64,000 nucleotides of DNA from Alcaligenaceae bacterium (GTDB lineage: Bacteria; Pseudomonadota; Gammaproteobacteria; Burkholderiales; Burkholderiaceae_B). The translations under genes and the position numbers were made by a program. Positions 16,815-24,950 of the stretch are shown here, one piece after another. Each line of letters opens with the position of its first letter. Position 1 is the first letter of the stretch. The stretch is from positions 35,301-99,300 of the forward strand of contig JACCEN010000018.1 in assembly GCA_013416435.1 (NCBI GenBank). The letters are read 5' to 3'. Under the pieces are notes generated by a model. The model was not told the origin of the DNA, searched no databases, and saw only the letters and a program-made list of their open reading frames with translations.

Positions 16815-17586
16815 TTCGGCGGAACACGAGCCGGTCGGCCGAGGACTCGGCTGCCGCGAACGCATAGCCTTCGCTGTCAAAGCCGGACAGGTCCTCGGGC
16901 TTGACGACCCTGTTCTCGATCACGTAGCGCGCCATCAAGCCCCGTGCGCGCTTGGCATGGAAACTGATGACTTTCCAAACACCGTTCTTATAGTCCTGGA
17001 ACACACATTGCACGACCCGCGCACGCAGCATCTTTTTATCCACGGACTTGAAATACTCTTCGGACGCAAGATTGAGCACTATGGGGGCTCGCTTGCCGGG
17101 CAAGGCCGCCAATTGCTCGTTCAAGCAGGCTGATATCTTTTCGCCCCAAAACTCATACAGATTCTTGCCCCGCTTCGTGGCGAGCCCGGTGCCCATTTCA
17201 AGGCGATAAGGCCGCATGAGATCGAGCGGACGGAGCACGCCATACAAGCCGCTCAATAAGGCGATATGCTGCTGAGCCCATTTCAGCTGCGCATCGGAAA
17301 GCGTGGGCGCATCCAGCCCTTCGTAGACGTCTCCGTTGAACGCAAGCACCGCCTGCCTGGAGTTGGACAGATCGAATGCCGGCTGCCACTCGGCATAGCG
17401 CTGAACATTCAGTTCGGCCAAGGCATCGCTGAGCTTCATCAGGGACGCGATATCGGCAGCGGACTTTTTTTTCAGGACGGCAATCAGTTCGGCCGCATCG
17501 TCAATGAACAAGGGCTGCGTATGCAGCGCCGTGCGTACGGGCGAGTCATAATCCAGCTTCTTGGCCGGCGAAAGTAGCAACAGCAT
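16789..17586 (-). CDS. yaaA: Peroxide stress protein YaaA (DUF328/UPF0246)
   Basis: A 265-residue YaaA homologue. The family N-terminus [12 protein letters not shown] is present, as is the segment [15 protein letters not shown]. The protein binds DNA and lowers free iron damage during peroxide stress in E. coli; the family has a conserved DNA-binding cavity. The last residues, GQTPDGV, and the stop are encoded by the palindromic repeat at 16785-16814, so the native C-terminus has been replaced or extended by repeat sequence. The ATG at 17586 matches the family start. Confidence 0.9.
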   Translation of the reverse strand: MLLLLSPAKKLDYDSPVRTALHTQPLFIDDAAELIAVLKKKSAADIASLMKLSDALAELNVQRYAEWQPAFDLSNSRQAVLAFNGDVYEGLDAPTLSDAQLKWAQQHIALLSGLYGVLRPLDLMRPYRLEMGTGLATKRGKNLYEFWGEKISACLNEQLAALPGKRAPIVLNLASEEYFKSVDKKMLRARVVQCVFQDYKNGVWKVISFHAKRARGLMARYVIENRVVKPEDLSGFDSEGYAFAAAESSADRLVFRRRGQTPDGV

Positions 17587-17673
17587 TTCTATCCTTCTTT
17601 GAATGGTGCGCGGACGAGCGCGAACCGGCGGCCTGAACCGCCGGAATCCCGGTCAACGTCGGACCGCAATGAT

Positions 17674-18456
17674 TCAGCGGGCGGTCCAGCCGCCATCGAG
17701 CGACAATGTCGTGCCGGTCATTTGGTCCGCACCCTCGGACGCCAGGAATACCGCTGCTGCGCCGAGCTGCTTGGGCGTGACGAACTGCAGCGAAGGCTGC
17801 TTTTCAGCAAGCAGCTCTTTGGCGGCGTCTTCTACCGAGACATCGAGCTTCTGTGCGAGCGCTTCGATTTGTTTTTCGACCAGCGGCGTGCGCACCCAGC
17901 CAGGACATATGGCGTTGCAGGTAATGCCCGAGCCCGCGTTCTCCAGCGCCGTGACTTTGGTCAGTCCGACCACGCCGTGCTTCGCGGCAACATACGCGGA
18001 CTTGTACGCTGAAGCCACCAACCCATGAGCCGATGCGATGTTGATGATGCGGCCCCACCCTTTTTTCTTCATGTACGGCAGCACGGCGGCGGTACCATGA
18101 AAAACGGCCGAAAGATTCAGCGCGATGATCGCATCCCAGCGCTCGGCGGGAAAGCTCTCGATAGGGTCGGTGTGCTGTATGCCCGCGTTGTTGACCAGGA
18201 TATCTATGCCACCCAGCGCGCTGGCCGCCTGGTCGATGAAAGCCCGGGTGGCATCGCCGCGCATCAGGTCGGCATTGATATAGCAGACTTTCACGTCGTA
18301 CTCGAGCTCCAGATTGATGCGCTGCTTTTCTATTTCGTCCGCATCGCCAAATCCGTTGATGACGAGATTGGTGCCATTGGCGGCCAATTCGCGTGCGATG
18401 GCCAACCCTATCCCGCTCGTCGAACCCGTGACAACCGCATTTTTTCCTATAAGCAT
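17674..18456 (-). CDS. bdhA: 3-hydroxybutyrate dehydrogenase (SDR)
   Basis: A 260-residue classical SDR matching D-3-hydroxybutyrate dehydrogenase in length and sequence. It has TGSTSGIG at the NAD site, NNAGIQHTDPIESFP, catalytic Ser in IASAHGLVAS, YVAAK as YxxxK, and the C-terminal LSLDGGWTAR. It oxidises 3-hydroxybutyrate to acetoacetate during PHB or ketone body use. The start is ATG 18456, preceded by AAAGGGG; an ATG ten codons upstream has no such site. Confidence 0.9.
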   Translation of the reverse strand: MLIGKNAVVTGSTSGIGLAIARELAANGTNLVINGFGDADEIEKQRINLELEYDVKVCYINADLMRGDATRAFIDQAASALGGIDILVNNAGIQHTDPIESFPAERWDAIIALNLSAVFHGTAAVLPYMKKKGWGRIINIASAHGLVASAYKSAYVAAKHGVVGLTKVTALENAGSGITCNAICPGWVRTPLVEKQIEALAQKLDVSVEDAAKELLAEKQPSLQFVTPKQLGAAAVFLASEGADQMTGTTLSLDGGWTAR

Positions 18457-18682
18457 AGCGCCCCTTTCTTTGATCAAGCTGGTCAATGCTCATAGTTTAC
18501 CGCCCTGAACCCCGACATTTGGCCAATATAGGCAGGAAGAAAAAAGCGATTATGATTTTTCTCGGATTCTTGCTAGAATATCGCTCTTTGCCGATCCAGC
18601 AAGGGCGCTTTCGACTACGCGGGCCTTGCTTGCCAACACTTTTACAGTGAACGTGGCTAGGCAATCAGCCAAGCAGGAACCA

Positions 18683-18772
18683 GGACAGGTGGCAGAGTGG
18701 TCGAATGCGCCGGACTCGAAATCCGGTATACGTTTAGGCGTATCGTGAGTTCGAATCTCACCCTGTCCGCCA
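18683..18772 (+). tRNA. tRNA-Ser (anticodon CGA)
   Basis: A 90-nt class II tRNA. The acceptor stem GGACAGG pairs with CCTGTCC (18762-18768). The anticodon stem CCGGA/TCCGG encloses loop CTCGAAA with CGA at 18717-18719. It has a long variable arm, the T-loop TTCGAATC and an encoded CCA end. It reads UCG codons. Confidence 0.97.
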
Positions 18773-18798
18773 GTGAATTCAGGCACTTACAGCACGAC

Positions 18799-18829
18799 AA
18801 AGCCACCTAAATAGGTGGCTTTTATTTTG
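18799..18829 (+). terminator. Rho-independent terminator after tRNA-Ser
   Basis: The 10-bp stem AAAGCCACCT/AGGTGGCTTT with loop AAAT is followed by TATTTTGC. Confidence 0.8.
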
Positions 18830-18840
18830 CCTTGGTGGGG

Positions 18841-18870
18841 GAAAATTTGCCCGGCCGAAAATTTGCCCGG
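18841..18870. repeat. Tandem 14-mer downstream of tRNA-Ser
   Basis: GAAAATTTGCCCGG occurs at 18841-18854 and again at 18857-18870. It sits just past the tRNA terminator. The 18830-18970 stretch otherwise shows no gene. Confidence 0.6.
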
Positions 18871-18970
18871 GCTCTCGCCTGCGGTCATAGTTTTGGTAAA
18901 GAGCGACCAGCACCGCTGCTAGCGATGCGCCCATGAGGCGCCCCGGCCTAAGAAGCCGTGGCGGTGAGTC

Positions 18971-19510
18971 CTACTTTTCCGATTTAGTCACCTGCTCTAC
19001 TGGGAAGTCGAGAGTCCGCGCATAGTCCAGCAGTTCATTGACCACAAAATCGTCAGCGTTTTGATCTCGGGAAAGCACCCAGAGATACTTTCGGTCTGGC
19101 GTCCCTACGAGCGAGTATTGGTAATCGCCCTCAAGCCTAAGTATCCAGTAATCGCCCCAAACCATAGGCAGCCAGGAGGTCCACTTTGGTGCAAATCTGA
19201 CCTCAAGCTTTGATGGATCCCGCGGTGTGGATGCGTTGGATAATCTGCCTTCGCCCTGCGCGACTTTGGCGGCCCCGACCTTCGTTCGGCACCGATTTGT
19301 AACGGTGATGGTCTTATCGGCTTGCAATACGTAGTCGGCCTTCACGTCGTCGACGCAATCGTCCTGAAAACGATTGGGCAAACGGGCCTGTTCGTACCAT
19401 GTGCCTGCGTATCTCTGCAGATCAACGCCTTGCTGCGTGGGCATATCTGATGTGGTGGTGGCGCACCCCGAAAGCAGCACGAAAAGAGACGTGGCGAGAG
19501 TTCGTTTCAT
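18971..19510 (-). CDS. blc: Bacterial lipocalin lipoprotein (Blc-like)
   Basis: A 179-residue outer-membrane lipoprotein. The signal peptide ends in the lipobox LLSGC, with Cys at about residue 17. Lipocalin motif 1 is seen as YAGTWYEQARLPN, and the C-terminal half has YWILRLEGDYQYSLVGTPDRKYLWVLSR, typical of Blc. Blc binds lysophospholipids or fatty acids in the envelope. I chose ATG 19510 because it starts the signal peptide; a longer frame adds 25 unlikely residues. It stands alone. Confidence 0.88.
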   Translation of the reverse strand: MKRTLATSLFVLLSGCATTTSDMPTQQGVDLQRYAGTWYEQARLPNRFQDDCVDDVKADYVLQADKTITVTNRCRTKVGAAKVAQGEGRLSNASTPRDPSKLEVRFAPKWTSWLPMVWGDYWILRLEGDYQYSLVGTPDRKYLWVLSRDQNADDFVVNELLDYARTLDFPVEQVTKSEK

Positions 19511-19635
19511 ATTCTTCTCCGCATTTTTGAATTGCGGTCGACAGATAAGCAAAATTCGGGCCCTGCAGCGGCTTGGTCGGCGCATACACGGCCAAACCAG
19601 CCCCGTTGCCGTTCGCCTGCTGTGGATCTGCCAAG

Positions 19636-19848
19636 CTAGAGGCCTGGATCCCTGGGCCGCTCTGTCAGTGATTCCTTGTAGTCACCTGTATACCCAAAAT
19701 GCGGGGCTTCGATCTGTTCGGCCATCCAGAAATCGGTAAATGCCGCTACGTCTGGCTGGCAATGCCAATAGGCTTTCCCATTGGCATCTATTGCCCACCA
19801 CCTTGCAAGCGTTGGAGCTTGCTTCCAATCAACGAGATCGTATGACAT
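19636..19848 (-). CDS. Small hypothetical protein, 70 residues
   Basis: I do not recognise this family. AGGAG precedes ATG 19848 at good spacing, and the composition (Trp-rich, acidic, no membrane segment) looks like a real protein. It contains ARWWAIDANGKAYWHC and a short DFWMAEQIEAPHFGY stretch. It sits beside lipocalin in a scarred accessory segment. The 19511-19635 gap upstream of blc holds nothing else I can name. Confidence 0.5.
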   Translation of the reverse strand: MSYDLVDWKQAPTLARWWAIDANGKAYWHCQPDVAAFTDFWMAEQIEAPHFGYTGDYKESLTERPRDPGL

Positions 19849-20235
19849 GGCCGTCTCCTGATGACTGTGTCAGCCAATCTTACATCCTACCGCCTCACCC
19901 GGCCAATAACCGGGCGGGCATTGTCCATGCCTGTCGACTACGAAACCTTCATCAATACCAAGCACTTTCGGCAGCCGGAGTCTGAGTTCAGCTTGCGCTG
20001 GCTGACGCCCCCGTCATGCGCCTCAAAGACCTCCAGCCGAAAGAACTCGGTGGCACGTAGCCCGGGGGCGAATACCAGCAAACCGATGCCGGAAATAGCG
20101 AGGCCACACCCGCCAGCTTGACGGCTATCGCCTCGAAATTTTTCATATCGGCCATCGGCCTCTCTCGGTGGATAGAAATAAGAAAGCCCCACCAAATGAC
20201 AGGTCTGAAATGAAAAATCCACGAGCAGTCTGCCG
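19849..20235. other. 387-base stretch with no intact gene
   Basis: Short frames exist on both strands but none has a ribosome site or recognisable family. On the minus strand a 55-codon frame starting near 20157 (MADMKNFEAIAVKLAG...) shifts into a frame with a hydrophobic ISGIGLLVFAPG stretch, so this may be a decayed small membrane protein. It borders the truncated capD-like gene. Confidence 0.35.
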
Positions 20236-20949
20236 GTGCGCAACCGCACGCGTTTCACGATGGTGCGCTTCGGCAACGTGCTTGGTTCGTCCGGTTGCGT
20301 GATTCCCCTGTTCAAGAAGCAGATCCGTGCGGGCGGCCCGGTCACCGTCACACACCGCAACATCACGCGATACTTCATGACGATTCCGGAGGCGGCACAA
20401 CTCGTCATACAAGCGGGCGCGATGGGCGAAGGCGGGGATGTCTATGTGCTGGATATGGGCGAGCAGATAAAAATTGCCCAGCTTGCCGAGAAAATGATTT
20501 CTCTATCGGGTCTCAGCGTGCGTTCGGACGACAACCCGGATGGTGACATCGCCATTGAATTCACCGGCTTGCGGCCGGGCGAAGAACTGTACGAAGAGCT
20601 ATTGATCGGCGGCAACGTTACCGCAACGGAGCACCCCATGATCATGCGCGCCAATGAAACGCGGCTGGACTGGGAAGCGCTCAAGGCGGCCTTGTTCGAA
20701 CTGGCTGTCGCCGTCAAGGACGACAACCATCCCCGCATCAGCGCGCTGTTCAAGAGTCTGGTTGACGGCTATACCCCGGACAAGGAGATCGTCGACTGGA
20801 TCTACCGGCAGCACGCAAATGGCAGGCATGAATCCGCCGCTCATCCCGACGCCGTCGCCGTCGTATTTCAGTCGGCTTATGACGATGAGGCCGTGGATGT
20901 TGGTGTGAAGCGCCACGAGGCGTGGGGTCAGACCCCATACGGGGTCTGA
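20236..20949 (+). pseudogene. Truncated polysaccharide biosynthesis epimerase/dehydratase (CapD/WbpM/PglF type)
   Basis: This is the C-terminal third of a UDP-sugar 4,6-dehydratase of the CapD/WbpM family. It starts abruptly at [16 protein letters not shown] and continues through [41 protein letters not shown] and [13 protein letters not shown]. The Rossmann fold, TM domain and catalytic residues are absent, so it cannot be active. The frame is open to the end, and the last residues GQTPYGV plus stop come from the palindromic repeat at 20924. The GTG at 20236 is only the first start-like codon. Confidence 0.8.
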
Positions 20950-20953
20950 CCCC
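20924..20953. repeat. 30-bp nested palindrome closing the capD fragment
   Basis: Units GGGGTCAGACCCC and GGGGTCTGACCCC flank the centre ATAC. It provides the stop codon of the truncated capD-like frame. Confidence 0.9.
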
Positions 20954-20968
20954 GTCTGCCCACGGTAT

Positions 20969-20998
20969 GGGGACAGGCCCCGTACGGGGTCTGACCCA
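20969..20998. repeat. Degenerate 30-bp nested palindrome
   Basis: GGGGACAGGCCCC and GGGGTCTGACCCA flank the centre GTAC, 15 bases after the previous copy. It lies at the junction between two truncated genes. Confidence 0.75.
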
Positions 20999-21007
20999 TC
21001 TCCCCGC

Positions 21008-21160
21008 TCAAATGTGGGAACAGCCCTCGTAGGGGGGCCGGATGCGGCCGAGCGCCCCCATGACGCCATTGATGCCATCGCCCGGATATCCGAATATGCG
21101 GCGCACGCCCCAGGAATGCAGGCGCCTGAGCAGGAAATCACTGACGGTATCCCCCATCAT
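21008..21160 (-). pseudogene. N-terminal stub of a thiamine-diphosphate-dependent enzyme
   Basis: A 50-codon remnant. DTVSDFLLRRLHSWGVRRIFGYPGDGINGVMGALGR is the N-terminus of an acetolactate-synthase/pyruvate-oxidase-type TPP enzyme. The sequence then turns to unrelated residues and stops next to the repeat pair at 20924-20998. Its ATG overlaps the stop of the upstream PPC-domain gene (ATGATG at 21155-21160), so it was once translationally coupled to it. The remaining roughly 500 codons are missing. Confidence 0.75.
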
Positions 21161-21597
21161 GATTCTCCGATCTTGATCAGCGGCAGCCCCGAGGCGGGAT
21201 CGAACTCACGCTTCAGGTAGGCCGGCGAGTCGGTCAGCACAACTTCCAGCGTGGGCCTGGTGGCCGCCCACAGCAGATGTCCGCCGCGAACACTGCCATC
21301 GCGCCTGCCCAGGACGACATGGGCGTGCAGCTTCGCGTCCGGCCCTTGCAGCGCAATATCGCCGACCAGTGAAAGCACTTCGACCTGTTCGTCGATCTCG
21401 ATGCGTTCATATTCTTTGGTGTCCCAGTTGAAATACCCCAGCGTGGCGCTGCTGAAAGCGCCGATGGCGGTAATACGGCTCGCGGTCAGGCTGTGCTCGT
21501 TGGCAAATGCCTCTAGCGTCGAAACGACTTCGTCGCCGGCATCCAGGACAAGCGCAAAACTGCGCTCGCCCACGTCATTGAGTAATTTTGCACGCAT
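21157..21597 (-). CDS. PPC-domain (DUF296) protein
   Basis: A 146-residue protein formed entirely of a plants-and-prokaryotes-conserved domain. The conserved metal-binding His cluster is seen as KLHAHVVLGRRDGSVRGGHLL. Such proteins form trimers; the bacterial function is not established, though the plant relatives are AT-hook DNA-binding proteins. GAGGGGG precedes ATG 21597. The gene ended in a coupled TPP enzyme that is now truncated, so its operon partner is lost. Confidence 0.85.
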   Translation of the reverse strand: MRAKLLNDVGERSFALVLDAGDEVVSTLEAFANEHSLTASRITAIGAFSSATLGYFNWDTKEYERIEIDEQVEVLSLVGDIALQGPDAKLHAHVVLGRRDGSVRGGHLLWAATRPTLEVVLTDSPAYLKREFDPASGLPLIKIGES

Positions 21598-21675
21598 GTA
21601 GCGACCCCCTCTGAAATCCGTAATACAAGAAGAAGGCCGGCTTCGGCCTATGCCTCGAAGCCGGCGATCGCCCGC

Positions 21676-22209
21676 TTACCGCTGTGGCGAAATCACGCCG
21701 CAGGCGACTCTCGCCCCACCGCCGCCCAAAGGCTTGGGGCTGTCGGAGTGGTTGTCGCCGCCGTGGTGCACCATCAGCGCCCGCCCCGAAATATCCGACA
21801 GCTTCTTGAGGCGCGGCGCCAGGACGGGGTTGGTGGAGGCGCCATTGCTGTCCACATAGACTGCGGGCAGGTCGCCCATGTGCCCGTCTCCCCATGGGGC
21901 GCCGTGCTTTCCCGTTTTTTCCGGATCGAAGTGATCCCCCGCCCCGCCGGCCGCAACCGGCTTGCCGTCCTTCGTCGCCGGTTCGCAACTGGGGTTCTCA
22001 TGGATGTGGAAGCCATGGACTCCCGGCTCCAGTCCTTTGAGCTGCGGGGTAAAGACCAATCCGTAGGCCGATTCGGATATGGATACCGAGCCAATGGCTT
22101 CGGCTGTTCCCTTGGCGTTCACCGCATGCATTTGCACCGTGGTGTCGGCCAGCGCCGCATTCGCCAACATGGCGCTCGCCGATAAGGCAATAAGAAAGTG
22201 ATGTCGCAT
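21676..22209 (-). CDS. sodC: Periplasmic Cu,Zn superoxide dismutase
   Basis: A 177-residue SodC with an N-terminal signal peptide ending near ANAALA. The metal ligands are seen in order: [31 protein letters not shown] and [12 protein letters not shown]. The two disulfide cysteines are in NPSC and VACGVI. It dismutates superoxide in the periplasm. It is a single-gene unit. Confidence 0.93.
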   Translation of the reverse strand: MRHHFLIALSASAMLANAALADTTVQMHAVNAKGTAEAIGSVSISESAYGLVFTPQLKGLEPGVHGFHIHENPSCEPATKDGKPVAAGGAGDHFDPEKTGKHGAPWGDGHMGDLPAVYVDSNGASTNPVLAPRLKKLSDISGRALMVHHGGDNHSDSPKPLGGGGARVACGVISPQR

Positions 22210-22306
22210 CGCGCCCTCCGCGTTGTGTAGTCAGGAGCCAAGGCGGAACGGTTCCGTCCGCCGGATGCGACGCCAGCAAGTGCCGGGCCAATGACGATCT
22301 GGCGGA

Positions 22307-22336
22307 GGGGTCAGGCCCCCTACTGGGTCTGACCCC
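22307..22336. repeat. 30-bp nested palindrome overlapping the iclR stop
   Basis: A variant copy, GGGGTCAGGCCCC with centre CTAC-like and GGGTCTGACCCC. The last residues GQTQ and TAG stop of the IclR gene fall within it. Confidence 0.8.
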
Positions 22337-23126
22337 TGGGTGCGATGCTCAAATATTCCTGCGCGAGTTTTTCGGCCAGCGCGTGCAGGCCCTGTGCACA
22401 GGCGGCTTCATTTTCGGGCGGCATGGCGGCGCTAAGGTGCGCGCTTGCCAGGCTGCCGATCAGGCGCTGGTCGCCGGGCAGCAGGATGGGCACCGCCACA
22501 CCCATGACCATGGGCGTGATCTGGCCGCGGCTGGTGGCATAGCCCATACGCCGTATCCTCGACATCTTGTGCCGGAACTCGTCCCAATTCTGCCCGAGTC
22601 CGGCTTGCTTGATGGCCTGCTCATTCCTTAGATAAGTCTGGCGTATCCGATGCTGCGACAGATAAGCCAGCATGGCCAGCGACGCCGCCCCCTGAAAAAG
22701 AGAAAAAGGAATGCCCCGCGCCCGCAGTATGACGACGTGCTGGTTCCCATGCTGCAACACGTCCGGACCGACCTTGTATATGCACAGTACCTTGTCCTGG
22801 TACAGGTTATGCAGCAGCAAGGCATTGTTGTCGCATTCCTGGCCGTCCAATACGGCGGCACCCGCCCGATACAAAGGATCCGTCAGGGCCAGCATGCGCT
22901 CCAGTTCGACAATGCGTGGCCCCAGGCTGTATGCCGCTCCGGTCGTGGCCGCGATCAATCCCGCCGCGCTGAGCTCCTTGATATAGCGATATGCGGTGGA
23001 ACGCGTGTATCCCAGACGCGACGCGATGTCCTCCGCCGTGAGCACGGGAGCATCGATCGTGAATAGCGCCAGTATTTCCAATGCGCGGGATAGGCTGGAG
23101 CCGGCCTCTTTTTCTTTATTCATCAT
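22320..23126 (-). CDS. IclR family transcriptional regulator
   Basis: A 268-residue regulator. The N-terminal winged helix includes LSRALEILALFTIDAPVLTAEDIASRLGYTRSTAYRYIKEL, and a GAF-like effector domain follows. IclR proteins bind acids such as aromatic or sugar-derived intermediates and usually control the adjacent operon, here the divergent rraA-type unit. Two inverted repeats in the intergenic space are the likely operators. Starts at 23126 and 23123 are equally possible. The C-terminal GQTQ is supplied by a palindromic repeat. Confidence 0.88.
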   Translation of the reverse strand: MMNKEKEAGSSLSRALEILALFTIDAPVLTAEDIASRLGYTRSTAYRYIKELSAAGLIAATTGAAYSLGPRIVELERMLALTDPLYRAGAAVLDGQECDNNALLLHNLYQDKVLCIYKVGPDVLQHGNQHVVILRARGIPFSLFQGAASLAMLAYLSQHRIRQTYLRNEQAIKQAGLGQNWDEFRHKMSRIRRMGYATSRGQITPMVMGVAVPILLPGDQRLIGSLASAHLSAAMPPENEAACAQGLHALAEKLAQEYLSIAPRGQTQ

Positions 23127-23179
23127 GCGCGGATTGTATAGCCTGGGACTCGGACTGCGAGAAAGCCCGCCAAGCATCT

Positions 23180-23216
23180 TTTATCAATAATCCCATTATA
23201 CAGGATTATTGATAAA
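23180..23216. promoter_or_regulatory. Inverted repeat, candidate IclR operator 1
   Basis: The 14-base arms TTTATCAATAATCC and GGATTATTGATAAA are perfectly complementary around a 9-base AT-rich centre. It lies between the divergent iclR and rraA-like genes. Confidence 0.65.
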
Positions 23217-23220
23217 CCCT

Positions 23221-23239
23221 GAATGATAGGATATCATTC
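23221..23239. promoter_or_regulatory. Inverted repeat, candidate operator 2
   Basis: The 8-base arms GAATGATA and TATCATTC flank GGA. It sits 24 bases before the ATG of the rraA-like gene, where a bound repressor would block transcription. Confidence 0.55.
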
Positions 23240-23262
23240 AATACAATTAACGCAGATTGCCC

Positions 23263-23994
23263 ATGAACACACGTAAACTCACCGGCCGCATATCCGCCGA
23301 CGCCATTCGTCATATGGAGCTTCCCAGGCTCTCGCCGCAGATACTGCAGCGCTACGCACGCCTAAGCGATCTCACCGGTGTGCTGTCCGACGCCATGGAC
23401 CAGCTAAGGCTGCGTGGTGCAATCCCCGCCTGCATCTTGATGCCCAACCTTCCTCAGGCGCGCCTCGTCGGCCAGGCCGTAACGGTCCGGAACGTCGAGC
23501 GCGACGAAGATCCCTGGACATGCGCCGGCACCGGCGTCGGCAAGATGGCCGAGCACGAAGCCTACAACCTGGCCGACCCGGGCGACGTCATCGTCATAGA
23601 AGGCTTGATGGGCGTATCCAATATGGGCGGCCAGTCCGCCACGGTCGCGCACAGGGCGAGGTGCGCCGGCGCCATCATCGACGGATCCTTCCGTGATCCC
23701 GGCACCTCCCGCGAACTTGGATTTCCGATCTGGGCGAAAGGGGTTACACCCATTACGGGAAAGTGGCGCCTGAAAACCGTCGAGATCAACGGCCCCGTCC
23801 GGATATCGGGCATAACCGTCCAGGCGGGCGACCTGGTCGCCGCGGACGAGGCGGGGGTGGTCTTCGTTCCCTATGAGCATGCCGAGCAGGTTCTGGCGGA
23901 AGCGGAAAGAATCGACGCCGGCGACACGCGGCAAAAGACGGATATAGCGGCCGGCATCGACCTGGCCACGCTTGCGGCAACCAAATACAAATGA
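23263..23994 (+). CDS. RraA family protein (HMG/CHA aldolase-like)
   Basis: A 243-residue RraA/MenG-like protein. The family signature appears as GDVIVIEGLMGVSNMGGQSATVAHRARCAGAIIDGSFRDPG, the stretch holding the Mg2+-pyruvate site (G..G...A...G..GAI.DG..RD) of 4-hydroxy-4-methyl-2-oxoglutarate / 4-carboxy-4-hydroxy-2-oxoadipate aldolases. It is longer than RNase E regulator RraA (about 160 residues), which favours a catabolic aldolase or oxaloacetate decarboxylase role. ATG 23263 is chosen over TTG 23257. First gene of an IclR-controlled unit. Confidence 0.82.
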   Translation: MNTRKLTGRISADAIRHMELPRLSPQILQRYARLSDLTGVLSDAMDQLRLRGAIPACILMPNLPQARLVGQAVTVRNVERDEDPWTCAGTGVGKMAEHEAYNLADPGDVIVIEGLMGVSNMGGQSATVAHRARCAGAIIDGSFRDPGTSRELGFPIWAKGVTPITGKWRLKTVEINGPVRISGITVQAGDLVAADEAGVVFVPYEHAEQVLAEAERIDAGDTRQKTDIAAGIDLATLAATKYK

Positions 23995-24007
23995 TCCCGG
24001 CGCAGAC

Positions 24008-24907
24008 ATGAACATAGAAACGAACGTGGAAATACATACCGTCGTGCAGGCCGCCGACATCCTCGGCGAGGTCCCGCTGTGGTGCGACCGCAGCCGCCGC
24101 CTCTGGTGGATAGACGTGCGCCGCCCGGCGCTGCAGTATTACGAGCCTTCCACGGGTAAACATGCAGCCTTGCGCCTGCATCCCGATCTGACAACCGGCG
24201 CAATCGCCCTGCACGAGTCGGGCGGTTTCGTGTTGGCGGCGCAAACGGGCTTCCATCATTACGACCCGGCCGGCGGCAAGCCGGCGACATTCATCGCCAA
24301 CCCCGAACAAAACAAGCCAGGCATGCGCCTGAACGATGGAAAGTGCGATCGACGCGGCCGTTTCTGGTGCGGCAGCATGCATGACACGCGCCGCGAGCCT
24401 CTGGGCACGCTCTACCGGCTCGACCCCGATCTCAGTTGCCATGGCATGCTAAGCGACTTCGTGCTGCCCAATGCGATTTCCTGGAGTCCCGACGACAAGA
24501 CCATGTATTTCGCCGATACGCACCGCCAGGTGATATGGGCCTTCGACTACGACATCGATGACGGCGCCATTTCCAATCGCCGCGTCTTCAAAGACTGGAC
24601 CCACCAGGCCGGCCGGCCCGACGGAGCGACGGTGGATGCGGAAGGCTATATCTGGAATTGCATGGTGGCCACCGGCCATCTCATGCGCCTCGCGCCCGAC
24701 GGCCGCGTGGATCGCTGCATCCAGTTGCCCGTCACGAATCCCACATGTCCGGCGTTCGGCGGCGACGACTTGCGAACGCTCTACATCACTACCCATTCGC
24801 AACGATTCACACCGGAGCAGCAGGCCAGAGAACCGCTGGCGGGCGCACTGTTGTCATTGGACGTGGGCGTCCGTGGGCTTCCGGAGCCCAGATTCGCATG
24901 TCAATGA
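24008..24907 (+). CDS. SMP-30/gluconolactonase family lactonase
   Basis: A 299-residue six-bladed beta-propeller lactonase. Metal-site elements are ILGEVPLWC (Glu), the LNDGKCDRRGRFWCGSM stretch with catalytic Asn/Asp, and LPNAISWSPDDKTMYFADT. These enzymes open sugar or uronic acid lactones with a divalent metal. ATG 24008 lies 13 bases after the previous stop; an upstream in-frame start would overlap it. It supports a sugar-acid or lactone substrate for the operon. Confidence 0.88.
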   Translation: MNIETNVEIHTVVQAADILGEVPLWCDRSRRLWWIDVRRPALQYYEPSTGKHAALRLHPDLTTGAIALHESGGFVLAAQTGFHHYDPAGGKPATFIANPEQNKPGMRLNDGKCDRRGRFWCGSMHDTRREPLGTLYRLDPDLSCHGMLSDFVLPNAISWSPDDKTMYFADTHRQVIWAFDYDIDDGAISNRRVFKDWTHQAGRPDGATVDAEGYIWNCMVATGHLMRLAPDGRVDRCIQLPVTNPTCPAFGGDDLRTLYITTHSQRFTPEQQAREPLAGALLSLDVGVRGLPEPRFACQ

Positions 24908-24950
24908 CACCGATTCATCGTTGAGACCACATAACAAACAGGAGACAACC

